Positions 55,310-62,653 of a stretch of DNA of 64,000 nt are shown one piece after another. The notes under the pieces are model-generated. The model was not told where the DNA came from. It made no database searches and worked only from the letters and a program-made list of their open reading frames with translations. A program made the translations under genes and the position numbers. Origin of the DNA: Caldicellulosiruptor morganii (GTDB lineage Bacteria; Bacillota; Thermoanaerobacteria; Caldicellulosiruptorales; Caldicellulosiruptoraceae); contig NZ_CP113865.1 of the NCBI RefSeq assembly GCF_026810225.1, positions 659,001-723,000 of the forward strand, given 5' to 3'. Position 1 is the first letter of the stretch. Each line of letters opens with the position of its first letter.

Positions 55310-56278
55310 CTACAGACGGTTTCTTTTGTTTTTACACCTAGAAACTTTGACTCTTATTAGTTCTGACTTGTTTTGAGTTATAAAAGTCTTTATATAGAAA
55401 AACTCATCATTTTCGAACCATCTGCAACAAGTTGGCACAACAACATTGAAATCCATTCTCTCAAAACAATATCTTTCGAGATCAACATTACGAATAGAAA
55501 TGTCTTCAAAAAATTTCCTGAGAGGATAAATTATCATCTTTTGATTAACACGGAAATTAGAAAGCTCAAAATTTTCTTTTTTTTCTTGTATTGCCTCAAA
55601 GATAATATCAAATTTTTCAGAATCACCAATTCTACCAGTTTGAAAAAGAATATATTTTCCTCCCAACAAGGTTGTCTGAACTATTTCAATTTCTTTTATA
55701 AACTTTTCAGAAATGTATGAAAGGTAATAAATTTTCTCAACTGTTGAGTCAAAGAAGAAAAGATAAGATTTATCTTTTTTCTTTTTATTCATTGTTTCTA
55801 TCAAACAATCTATTGTAAAAATAGAATATTTACCATCAAGAATCTTAGTTTGACAGAAACATTCTATCTGATTTAAGGAAATTTTAGATTCAGTTTTCCG
55901 AAACTGTAGCAGTTTTATTTCATATAAGTTTACTTCGGCATGGTTTAATATATCTATTTTTAATATGCAAAAAGCCGAAGAGTTTTGCTCTATAGACAAA
56001 CCATAGACAATCATTTTTGTCTTATCAATACCAATAATATTATCTATTGGTATTTTTAAACTGTATTCAGTCAAAAGGTGAAGACGTTTATCTGCTTCAA
56101 GAGTGTATATTAGCAAATTTGTAATTTTTAGATTAGAAGAATTTTCCTCTCTTGTTGCAATAAATAAAGTATCTTCGTGGTACAAAAGTCTCGTCTTAGA
56201 ACAAATTTTTAATGGATTTTCAGACAATATGCTTTTTTGTGGAATAAACAAATGTCCTACAAAAGTTACATTACCCAC
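55310..56278 (-). CDS. Unknown protein, paralogous family member (C-terminally shortened)
   Basis: A 322-aa frame related to 53322-54668 and to the interrupted gene at 38824. It begins with beta-rich repeats (LYHEDTLFIATREENSSNLKITNLLIYTLE; SYLFFFDSTVEKIYYLSYISE), then MIIYPLRKFFEDISIRNVDLERYCFERMDFNVVVPTC. It stops about 120 residues before the end of the related 38824 frame, so it may be truncated. GTG 56278 follows GAGGTG. In the joined-circle arrangement it would follow the 38824 gene directly. Confidence 0.6.
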   Translation of the reverse strand: MGNVTFVGHLFIPQKSILSENPLKICSKTRLLYHEDTLFIATREENSSNLKITNLLIYTLEADKRLHLLTEYSLKIPIDNIIGIDKTKMIVYGLSIEQNSSAFCILKIDILNHAEVNLYEIKLLQFRKTESKISLNQIECFCQTKILDGKYSIFTIDCLIETMNKKKKDKSYLFFFDSTVEKIYYLSYISEKFIKEIEIVQTTLLGGKYILFQTGRIGDSEKFDIIFEAIQEKKENFELSNFRVNQKMIIYPLRKFFEDISIRNVDLERYCFERMDFNVVVPTCCRWFENDEFFYIKTFITQNKSELIRVKVSRCKNKRNRL

Positions 56279-56427
56279 TTATTTACACCTCAATTGATAT
56301 TTCTATTTTTGACTTTTTGGCGTCACAAGCTTATTTTGCATACATTATTCTAATTGTTGTCCAAACCACTTTTGACAACTAGAAAACGACTGTAATTCAA
56401 AGAATACCAATGATTAGAAACTTTATA

Positions 56428-56482
56428 TCAATATGGTACAACCAAGATTTCCTCATTATCTAGAGGATTATTAAAATACAAA
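56428..56482 (-). pseudogene. Detached 3' end of the gene interrupted by the IS
   Basis: On the minus strand, 56482 to 56428 reads the last codons shared in the 22-bp duplication and then DNEEILVVPY with a TGA stop (56428-56430). It is in frame with the gene broken at 37970. The stretch 56279-56427 otherwise shows no gene. Confidence 0.7.
56461..56482. repeat. Target-site duplication B, inner copy left of IS copy 2
   Basis: Identical over 22 bases to 37973-37994; the match stops exactly at the IS end. Confidence 0.92.
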
Positions 56483-58318
56483 TAGCCTTTTGCAGAAACG
56501 CTCAATATGAGCGTTATCAAGCTTTATAAAGATTCGAAAAAGTCTGGTCACCCTCCTCATAGTTGTAGTAAAATATGATTATATAAAACAAATTTTCTAC
56601 TATGAGGAGGGGGTCCAAAATGTTCAACAACAAACCTAAACAACTTTCTTTCCTCGATCTATTCTCCCACCTAAAGGCTTCGGCTCTCTACAAGCCTGAA
56701 AGCCTCTTGGGCTTGTTCAATAAATTCATCAACTTATCAGACTACATACCTTCTTCTTTCTACAATGCCTACTACAAATACTTTGGTAAGCATAGATGCT
56801 TCTCCTTAGAATCTATGCTCCTTTGCTTTTTTGTCCAAAAATTACTCAAACTCAATACTCTTACTCAGCTCCGCGCTGTGCTTCTTAACTCCTATGAACT
56901 TCGTTCATTCTGTAACTTAAATGGTAATGTTCCCTCTATTTCAACCTTCTCTCGCTTCAGAAAAATCTTCAACAACGAAATCCATAAACTTTTTCAAAAT
57001 ATCTCTATCCATGCACACAATATTTCTCTTAGGCAATCCCCTGAACTTGCTTCAATCTTAATCTTCGATACAACCGGTATTGTCCCAAAGGTCCGTGAAA
57101 ATAACCCTAAATTCATTCAATCTCTCTTGAAAAATACCTCAAAAGCTAACCCTGAGCTGTCCTCTGATAAAATCTACTCTCTTGTTTATTCTTCCTTGCC
57201 TAAAACTGCTAATGCTAATTCTAATATCCGTCTTATGTTCGTAAATGGCCATTTCTGCTGGGCTTTAAAATTCGCTGTCATTACCAATGCTCTCGGTATT
57301 CCTTTGGCTTTAGTACCTCTGTTTAACTCTGACTCTCCTTCTTCTGACCCTCAAGAAGCAAAGGCTATCTCTGACTCTAAAGCTTTATTTCCTTCGCTCG
57401 AAACTCTATTCTCTTACATTCCCAAAAATTTCTCCACTTTCATCGCTGACAGTGCCTTGGATGCACATAACATCTACTCAACTTTAAAAAACACTTTCAA
57501 CTTCTCCAAAATCATTATCCCTCTAAATCCAAGAGCCTCTAAAAATACTACACCTACTTCAGACCCTAATATCGTTATATCTGAAGATGGTGTCCCTATC
57601 TGCAAAAAGTTCAATCAACCTTTTAAACCTGAAGGCAAATGTCAGGGTAAAAATCGTTCTGTGCGTCTTAAATGGGTCTGCCCCATGTCTTGTTATAAAG
57701 ACGGCAAACGCATTTGCTCTTGCCCTCAACCTTGTACTAACTCTAAATCTGGCAGAATGTTCTACACTTACCCTGACGATTTTCGCTCTTCCCCAGGTAT
57801 CAACAGAAATTCTCAAGAGTTTTTAGACCTCTACAATAAACGTGTCGCTGTAGAGCAGACTATTTATCACCTAAAATCCTATATGGGCTCCGATGTCATC
57901 TGTACTTATGACCATATTTCTATCTTCTCTGATTTTTTACTCTCTGCAATTACTTACTCACTTTTGTTTATCCTTGCTCACAATATCAAACTCTATTGTT
58001 CTAAATTAACTATCAAAAAGCTTAACAAACTCAAAAAACTTATCGCTTAAAACTACAATTTTTCTTAAATCATTAATCTACCAAAAATTTGTGACTTTGT
58101 TTTTTACTTAACCTTCTAAAGCCAAGAAGCTAGAAGGCTTAGGATACTATTGTCTTTTTTGATATTGTTAATTTTTGTCATATGTTTGTTGCTGATTATT
58201 TTTGTTTGCATTGATAATATTTGGTTGTCATTTTGCTTTTCTTTTTGTATCTTGATAGTATTTCATGTTAGTATTGGCATCTGTTACCTTCAATCACCAA
58301 CCATTTTGCAAACGGCTA
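56483..58318 (+). mobile_element. Insertion sequence, copy 2 (1836 bp)
   Basis: Same ends, orientation and length as copy 1, displaced by exactly 20,346 bp. Includes the ribosome-site-masking inverted repeat (56551-56611) and the non-coding tail (58051-58318) with its CCTTCTA/TAGAAGG hairpin. The unchanged sequence indicates a very recent duplication or continuing gene conversion. Confidence 0.93.
56620..58050 (+). CDS. Transposase of IS copy 2
   Basis: A 476-aa protein identical to the copy 1 transposase over the whole translated length, with the same catalytic segments (LIFDTTG, FIADSALDAH, AVEQTIYHLKS) and the same start choice (ATG after GGAGGGGG). With both copies intact, either can mobilise or recombine with the other. 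Deletion of the intervening 18.5 kb, including dapF, by homologous recombination is possible in principle. Confidence 0.9.
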   Translation: MFNNKPKQLSFLDLFSHLKASALYKPESLLGLFNKFINLSDYIPSSFYNAYYKYFGKHRCFSLESMLLCFFVQKLLKLNTLTQLRAVLLNSYELRSFCNLNGNVPSISTFSRFRKIFNNEIHKLFQNISIHAHNISLRQSPELASILIFDTTGIVPKVRENNPKFIQSLLKNTSKANPELSSDKIYSLVYSSLPKTANANSNIRLMFVNGHFCWALKFAVITNALGIPLALVPLFNSDSPSSDPQEAKAISDSKALFPSLETLFSYIPKNFSTFIADSALDAHNIYSTLKNTFNFSKIIIPLNPRASKNTTPTSDPNIVISEDGVPICKKFNQPFKPEGKCQGKNRSVRLKWVCPMSCYKDGKRICSCPQPCTNSKSGRMFYTYPDDFRSSPGINRNSQEFLDLYNKRVAVEQTIYHLKSYMGSDVICTYDHISIFSDFLLSAITYSLLFILAHNIKLYCSKLTIKKLNKLKKLIA

Positions 58319-58330
58319 CTGAATGATAAT
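58319..58330. repeat. Target-site duplication A, right (outer)
   Basis: CTGAATGATAAT directly right of IS copy 2, matching 36125-36136 left of copy 1. Together they mark the original empty site. Confidence 0.92.
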
Positions 58331-58342
58331 ATTTTGGTTAAA

Positions 58343-58371
58343 ATTATACAACATGACCCTTGAAAACACAA
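58343..58371 (-). promoter_or_regulatory. Probable original promoter of the FAH gene, now detached
   Basis: On the minus strand: TTGTGT (58371-58366), a 17-nt spacer and TATAAT (58348-58343). With the insertion removed, this would lie about 46 nt upstream of the FAH start at 36102. It now fires into the right end of IS copy 2. Confidence 0.6.
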
Positions 58372-58394
58372 ATTTTAAATTGCAAGAAAACATA

Positions 58395-58423
58395 TTGTAA
58401 AGTTTCATTTCAGGTGGTATAAT
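58395..58423 (+). promoter_or_regulatory. Promoter of the aldehyde oxidoreductase operon
   Basis: TTGTAA (58395-58400), a 17-nt spacer and TATAAT (58418-58423). A leader of ~125 nt precedes the ferredoxin gene; I recognise no riboswitch in it. Confidence 0.65.
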
Positions 58424-58555
58424 AAGATTGTTAAAAAATAAACAAAAAAATATTTGATTGTTCTGGGGCTTTTATGGGTATAAATACTTATATATTGCTC
58501 AATTTAGGAAAATACTATTAAGATAGAGTCAAATATGAATAGGTGGTGATTTAAA

Positions 58556-58966
58556 TTGCCAAAAGTATTAAGAGCCGATAATATGAACAAGTGTCTCGGA
58601 TGTTTTACATGTATGCTTACATGTGCAGCTGTAAATCATAACAATCACAACTTAGCAAAGAGCTCTATAAAAGTTAAGACAAGAGGAGGGCTTCAGAGCA
58701 AGTTTGCAGCAACCATTTGTGTTGCCTGCAAAGAGCCTGCCTGCGCCGAGGCCTGTCCAACAAATGCGCTTGTTAAGCGTCCGGGTGGAGGCGTGAGGTT
58801 AATAGAAGAAAAGTGTATTGCCTGTGAAAAGTGTGTTTCGGCTTGCATTGTTGGTTCCATTCACATGGACTATGACAGAAAAATTCCAATTGTATGTAAG
58901 CACTGCGGAGCATGTGTTAGAATGTGCCCGCATAACTGTTTGAGCATGGAAGAGGTGAGTGAGTAA
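58556..58966 (+). CDS. Four-cluster ferredoxin-type protein of the AOR operon
   Basis: A 136-aa iron-sulfur protein with four cysteine groups, CLGCFTCMLTC, CVACKEPACAEACP, CIACEKCVSAC and CKHCGACVRMCP. These can hold about four [4Fe-4S] clusters. It resembles the DMSO-reductase-type/HycB electron-transfer subunits found beside aldehyde:ferredoxin oxidoreductases, so it probably carries electrons from the tungsten enzyme encoded next. TTG 58556 follows AGGTGGTG. The gap to the next start is 1 nt. Confidence 0.9.
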   Translation: MPKVLRADNMNKCLGCFTCMLTCAAVNHNNHNLAKSSIKVKTRGGLQSKFAATICVACKEPACAEACPTNALVKRPGGGVRLIEEKCIACEKCVSACIVGSIHMDYDRKIPIVCKHCGACVRMCPHNCLSMEEVSE

Positions 58967-58967
58967 A

Positions 58968-60728
58968 ATGATTGGAACAGATTTTATTAGAGTTTTATAC
59001 ATCGACCTTACGAGCAAAAAGGCAGACATACAGGAAAGAAAGGACCTGTATAAATACTTAGGCGGAGCGGGAGTTGCAGCAAAGCTTCTTGAAGAGAACA
59101 TGAAAAAGGATTTACCACCCCTTCATGAACAGCAGCCACTTATACTTTCTATTGGTCCGCTTTCGACAATATTTCCTGTTGTGACCAAAGCTGTTGCAAC
59201 ATTTATCTCACCCCACACAGGTGAGTATGGTGAGAGCCATGCAGGTGGAAGGCTTGCAATGGCAATCAGAAATGCAGGCTACGATGCAATTGTTATAACC
59301 GGAAAGGCTGAAAAGCCCACATATCTTGTTATAACAGACAAATCTATAGAGTTCAAGGATGCGCGTGCCATGTGGGGGCTTGATGTTGAAGAGGTTGGAA
59401 GGGTTATCAGAGAAAGAGAGCCCGGCCCCGGCAAGAGGAGTATTATAAGAATTGGGAAAGCGGGCGAAAACCTTGTGACATATTCGTGCGTGAATGTTGA
59501 CACATACAGACATTTTGGAAGACTTGGAATTGGAGCTGTGTTTGGTAGCAAGAACCTAAAAGCAATGATGATAATGGGCGAAGAAGACATACCAATTTCC
59601 AATCTCAAAGAGTATTTTAAAACATACCAGGAGATCTACAAAAAGGTCACGCAAACAGATGCTATGGCAAAGTATCATGAACTTGGAACGCCCATGAACA
59701 TCAAAGTTTTAAATGCTATAAATTCCCTGCCAACAAAGAACCTTTTGCAATCCACTTTTGAGTATGCAGATAACATATCAGGCGAGACCTTTGCAGAAAA
59801 GAATCTGATAAGAAAGGTTTCATGTGTTGGCTGCCCGATAGGGTGTATTCATATTGGACAGTTCAGACGCGAATTTGACAAAGGGTATGAATACGAATCA
59901 ATAGCAGTGTCATACGACCATGAGCTAATTTATGCTCTGGGGAGCCTTCTTGGGATAAAAACAACTGATGAGGTTTTGCAGATAATCGATGAGGTTGAGC
60001 TTGCAGGGCTTGATGCAATTTCGACCGGTGTTGTTCTGGCATGGGCAACAGAGGCACTCAACAAAGGCCTTATAACAAGAGAAGATACTCTGGCTGACCT
60101 TGAATTTGGCAACACCATGGAGTATATAAAGGCAATTGACAACATTGCAGACAGGGTAAATGAGTTTTACTATACAATTGGGAATGGTCTTAAAGAGGCG
60201 GTCAAGAAGTACGGTGGCGAGGAGTTTGCACTTTTATATGGCGGAAATGAGATGGCTGGTTATCACACAGGGTATGCTTTTGCGCTTGGTCAAACAGTTG
60301 GTGCAAGACATTCGCACTTAGATAATGCAGGATATTCATATGACCAGAGCGCAAAAGAGTTAAAAGATGAAGAAATAGTGGATTATGTGATAAAGGAAGA
60401 AAAAGAGAGGGATGTTTTAACATCGCTTTGCATCTGTCTTTTTGCAAGAAAGGTATATGACAGACCTACAATATTGAAGGCTTTGAATACAATTGGCATT
60501 AACTGGACAGATGAAGACCTGACCCGGCTTGGCAATGACATTTTCTTTACAAAACTTAAAATAAAAAAAGAACTTGGTTATTCGCTTGAAAACTACAGAT
60601 TCCCCAGGAGAATTTTTGAAACGCCAACTCTCTGGGGTAAGATGGATGAGCAGAGGTTAAGCAGGCTTTTGAAGATGTACATTGAAAGGGTGGAGAAGGA
60701 GTATGAAGATTGGAGTAGAGGTGAATGA
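58968..60728 (+). CDS. Aldehyde:ferredoxin oxidoreductase family (tungsten enzyme)
   Basis: A 586-aa AOR-family protein that should oxidise aldehydes to acids using a tungsten-bis-pterin site and a [4Fe-4S] cluster. The N-domain has YLGGAGVAAKLLEENM, SIGPLSTIFPVVTKAV and GESHAGGRLAMAIRNAGYDAIVITGKA. Cluster ligands C286, C289, C293 (CVGCPIGC) and C488/C490 (SLCICLF) are spaced as in Pyrococcus AOR. The pterin-binding GGNEMAGYHTGYAFALGQ follows. ATG 58968 is chosen; GTG 58959 overlaps the previous gene. The aldehyde used is unknown. Confidence 0.92.
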   Translation: MIGTDFIRVLYIDLTSKKADIQERKDLYKYLGGAGVAAKLLEENMKKDLPPLHEQQPLILSIGPLSTIFPVVTKAVATFISPHTGEYGESHAGGRLAMAIRNAGYDAIVITGKAEKPTYLVITDKSIEFKDARAMWGLDVEEVGRVIREREPGPGKRSIIRIGKAGENLVTYSCVNVDTYRHFGRLGIGAVFGSKNLKAMMIMGEEDIPISNLKEYFKTYQEIYKKVTQTDAMAKYHELGTPMNIKVLNAINSLPTKNLLQSTFEYADNISGETFAEKNLIRKVSCVGCPIGCIHIGQFRREFDKGYEYESIAVSYDHELIYALGSLLGIKTTDEVLQIIDEVELAGLDAISTGVVLAWATEALNKGLITREDTLADLEFGNTMEYIKAIDNIADRVNEFYYTIGNGLKEAVKKYGGEEFALLYGGNEMAGYHTGYAFALGQTVGARHSHLDNAGYSYDQSAKELKDEEIVDYVIKEEKERDVLTSLCICLFARKVYDRPTILKALNTIGINWTDEDLTRLGNDIFFTKLKIKKELGYSLENYRFPRRIFETPTLWGKMDEQRLSRLLKMYIERVEKEYEDWSRGE

Positions 60729-60933
60729 TTTTTTCAGAAGATATGGTAGCAGAGTTGGCAGATTTGAACTTGAAATAGGGGAAAACACCAGTGTCCAGGC
60801 CCTTCTTCAAAAGCTCAATATTCCAGCTGACAAAGTTGGCTTTGTCATTGTAAACCAGAAAAGGGTTGACAATGACTATGTTTTTTCAGACAATGATAGT
60901 GTGTATATAACTCCATTTGCAACTGGAGGCTAA
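60703..60933 (+). CDS. MoaD/ThiS-like sulfur carrier
   Basis: A 76-aa ubiquitin-fold protein ending in Gly-Gly (FATGG), the site of thiocarboxylate formation. FELEIGENTSVQALLQKLNI and VIVNQKRVDNDYVFSDNDSVYITPFATGG fit the family. It overlaps the AOR gene by 26 nt and precedes a MoeB-like gene. This suggests dithiolene sulfur delivery for the pterin cofactor of the AOR. ATG 60703 follows GAGAAGGA. Confidence 0.9.
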   Translation: MKIGVEVNDFFRRYGSRVGRFELEIGENTSVQALLQKLNIPADKVGFVIVNQKRVDNDYVFSDNDSVYITPFATGG

Positions 60934-60939
60934 GGTTTT

Positions 60940-61620
60940 ATGCAAAAAAGGTTTCTAAAAAATATAGGTGCGTTGACCGAAGAAGGGCAAAAAAGAATTT
61001 TTTCAACAGTTGTTGCTGTTGTTGGTGTTGGTGGCATAGGCGGATTTTTGATTGAGGGTCTGGCAAGGCTTGGAGTAAAGAAGATTATAGCAGTTGATAT
61101 GGACACATTTGATGAGACAAACCTCAACAGGCAGATAATATCGAATATTAACAATTTGGGCAAATACAAGGTTTTTGAAGCAGAAAAAAGGGTGAAAGAG
61201 ATAAATCCCGGTGTGTATTTTGAACCAATAAAAGAAAAAGCATACCTTGAGAATCTTGATGTTTTTCTCTATGAAGCCGACTATATATTTGATGCGACAG
61301 ATAACATGGAGATAAGAAAAAGCTTATCTAAGTTTGTACAGAATACAGGCAAGGTTTTAATCCATGGCGGGTGTGCTGGCTGGTATGCACAGGTTGCAAT
61401 CATCACAAAAGATACACCCGGGATAGAAAGGCTTTTGGGAGAGATAAATGTTGAAGGTGCAGAAAAAGAGCTTGGCAATCCTGTTTTTGCACCAATGCTG
61501 ACAGCAGCACTTGAGCTTTCTGAGTTTTGCAAACTTGTTTCAAAACAGGGAGATATACTTGTTGGCAGGTGCTTGCTTGTAAACCTTTTGACAAATGAAT
61601 ATAGAACCTTTGAATTTTAA
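60940..61620 (+). CDS. MoeB/ThiF/HesA-family adenylyltransferase
   Basis: A 226-aa E1-like enzyme that would adenylate the C-terminus of the MoaD-like protein. VAVVGVGGIGGFLIEGLARLG is the nucleotide loop, DMDTFDETNLNRQI the conserved Asp/Asn/Arg motif, and ADYIFDATDNMEIRKSL the following strand. It lacks the two CxxC zinc pairs of classic MoeB/ThiF and is shorter than MoeB, like HesA-type proteins beside AOR genes. It lies 6 nt after the MoaD-like gene. The riboswitch stem starts one base after its stop. Confidence 0.9.
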   Translation: MQKRFLKNIGALTEEGQKRIFSTVVAVVGVGGIGGFLIEGLARLGVKKIIAVDMDTFDETNLNRQIISNINNLGKYKVFEAEKRVKEINPGVYFEPIKEKAYLENLDVFLYEADYIFDATDNMEIRKSLSKFVQNTGKVLIHGGCAGWYAQVAIITKDTPGIERLLGEINVEGAEKELGNPVFAPMLTAALELSEFCKLVSKQGDILVGRCLLVNLLTNEYRTFEF

Positions 61621-61621
61621 A

Positions 61622-61737
61622 AATCTTTCCGAGCCATTGCAGCCTAAAAAGAGGCTTTTGCCTCTTCATGGTGCTTTGGCCGATAGGGTGCAGGTTCAGG
61701 GAAACCACTGCGCCTCCCGCTTTGGAAAGGAAAGATT
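61622..61737 (+). ncRNA. Moco/Tuco-type riboswitch aptamer
   Basis: The RNA matches the molybdenum/tungsten cofactor motif. P1 is AATCTTTCC (61622-61630) with GGAAAGATT (61729-61737). TTTCCGAGCC is at the 5' side. A hairpin AGAGGC/GCCTCT lies at 61650-61665. GGCCGA follows, then GGTGCAG (61687-61693) pairs with CTGCGCC enclosing GGTT...AACC. The conserved CACTGCGCCTCCCG with TTTGGAAAGG closes the core. It directly follows the MoeB-like gene and precedes an intrinsic terminator and a Tup-type transporter. Cofactor-dependent termination is inferred. Mo versus W preference cannot be read with certainty. Confidence 0.85.
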
Positions 61738-61739
61738 CA

Positions 61740-61793
61740 AAAAGGGTACTCTTTCTGGTTTTTCAAAGCGGGGAGTACCCTTTTGCTTTTTTT
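61740..61793 (+). terminator. Riboswitch expression-platform terminator
   Basis: AAAAGGGTACTC (61740-61751) pairs perfectly with GAGTACCCTTTT (61773-61784), followed by GC and seven T. It starts 3 nt after the aptamer P1, as expected for transcriptional control of tupABC. Confidence 0.9.
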
Positions 61794-61824
61794 AAGCTTT
61801 TGATTAAAAAGGGGTATATTGGAA

Positions 61825-62634
61825 ATGAAAAGGTATATAGCCAGAATTTTATTTAGCATATTTTTTGCCATTTTGATTTTAAGTTTTTATTCTTATTCGG
61901 AAGATATGAAAAGCTTCAGGATAGCCACCACAACAAGCATCTATGACAGTGGTTTTTTGGATTTTGTTGCTCCTGAGTTTGAAAAAAAGAGCAATATAAA
62001 ACTCAGTTTTCTCTCTGTTGGAAGTGGTCAGGCTGTGAGAATATTTAAAAATGGGGATGCTGATGGAATAATAATCCATGAGAAATCTTTTTTGGATGAC
62101 CTGAAAAAGCAAAAACTTATTCAAAAGTATACTCCTTTTGTTTCAAACCAGTTCATACTTGTTGGTCCAAAAAGCAAAAAGGATTTATTCAAAAAGGTAA
62201 AATCCATTCACGCAGCATTTTTGATAATAAAAGACAGAAATTTGAAATTTGTATCACGTGCAGACAATTCTGCAACATATATAAGAGAGCTTGAAATATG
62301 GAAACTGGCAAAGACAGAGCCTGATTTTAAAGGTTATATTAAGTCGGGGCAGGGTATGGGAATGAGTTTGAATCTGGCAAACGAGAAAGAAGCTTTTATT
62401 TTAACTGATGAAGCAACATTTTATAAAATGAAGGACAAACTTGACAGGCTGGATATTGTGTATCAAAATCCCGGGGAAGAAATATTGTCAAACACATATT
62501 ACTTTGCTTTTTCACCCGGAAAAACAAAGCTTGCCTTTTTTGAAATGTTTTTAAAAAGCAAAGAGTTTAAAAGGCTTGTTGCTTCTTTCAATCAAAAGTA
62601 TTTTAAAAAAGAGATTTACAGAGCAGCAAAATAA
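61825..62634 (+). CDS. tupA: TupA-like tungstate/molybdate-binding protein
   Basis: A 269-aa extracellular solute-binding protein. A hydrophobic N-terminus (RYIARILFSIFFAILILSFYSYS) serves as signal or anchor; no lipobox cysteine is seen. The ligand motif RIATTTSIYDSGFLDFVAPEFEKK, then VGSGQAVRIFKNGDADG and FVSRADNSATYIRELEIW and GQGMGMSLNLANEKEAFILTDEATF, match the TupA branch of tungstate-binding proteins. ATG 61825 is 10 nt from AAAAGGGG; TTG 61819 is too close. It is under the riboswitch and probably serves the adjacent tungsten enzyme. Confidence 0.85.
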   Translation: MKRYIARILFSIFFAILILSFYSYSEDMKSFRIATTTSIYDSGFLDFVAPEFEKKSNIKLSFLSVGSGQAVRIFKNGDADGIIIHEKSFLDDLKKQKLIQKYTPFVSNQFILVGPKSKKDLFKKVKSIHAAFLIIKDRNLKFVSRADNSATYIRELEIWKLAKTEPDFKGYIKSGQGMGMSLNLANEKEAFILTDEATFYKMKDKLDRLDIVYQNPGEEILSNTYYFAFSPGKTKLAFFEMFLKSKEFKRLVASFNQKYFKKEIYRAAK

Positions 62635-62653
62635 AAGGTAGAGGTTAAATTCA

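Larger units (their letters stand above)
37973..56482. other. 18.5-kb segment bounded by direct IS copies (candidate integrated circle)
   Basis: The inner ends of the two IS copies carry the same 22-bp sequence (37973-37994 and 56461-56482), and the outer ends share a different 12-bp one. That is the structure left when a circular molecule with a single IS (flanked by the 22-bp duplication) joins the chromosome, by cointegrate formation or by crossing over with a resident IS. The segment carries a second toxin locus, an unknown gene family, nested IS elements and core genes including dapF. It is therefore probably relocated chromosome rather than a purely foreign plasmid. Confidence 0.75.

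Noticed and set aside
36137-58318. Identical IS copies as a simple composite transposon
   Set aside because: A plain composite transposon explains the outer 12-bp duplication but not the 22-bp duplication at both inner ends or the split gene; a circle or cointegrate explains all three.
58430-58555. Riboswitch in the AOR operon leader
   Set aside because: No Moco/Tuco core or other known aptamer pattern is visible; the only such element is at 61622.
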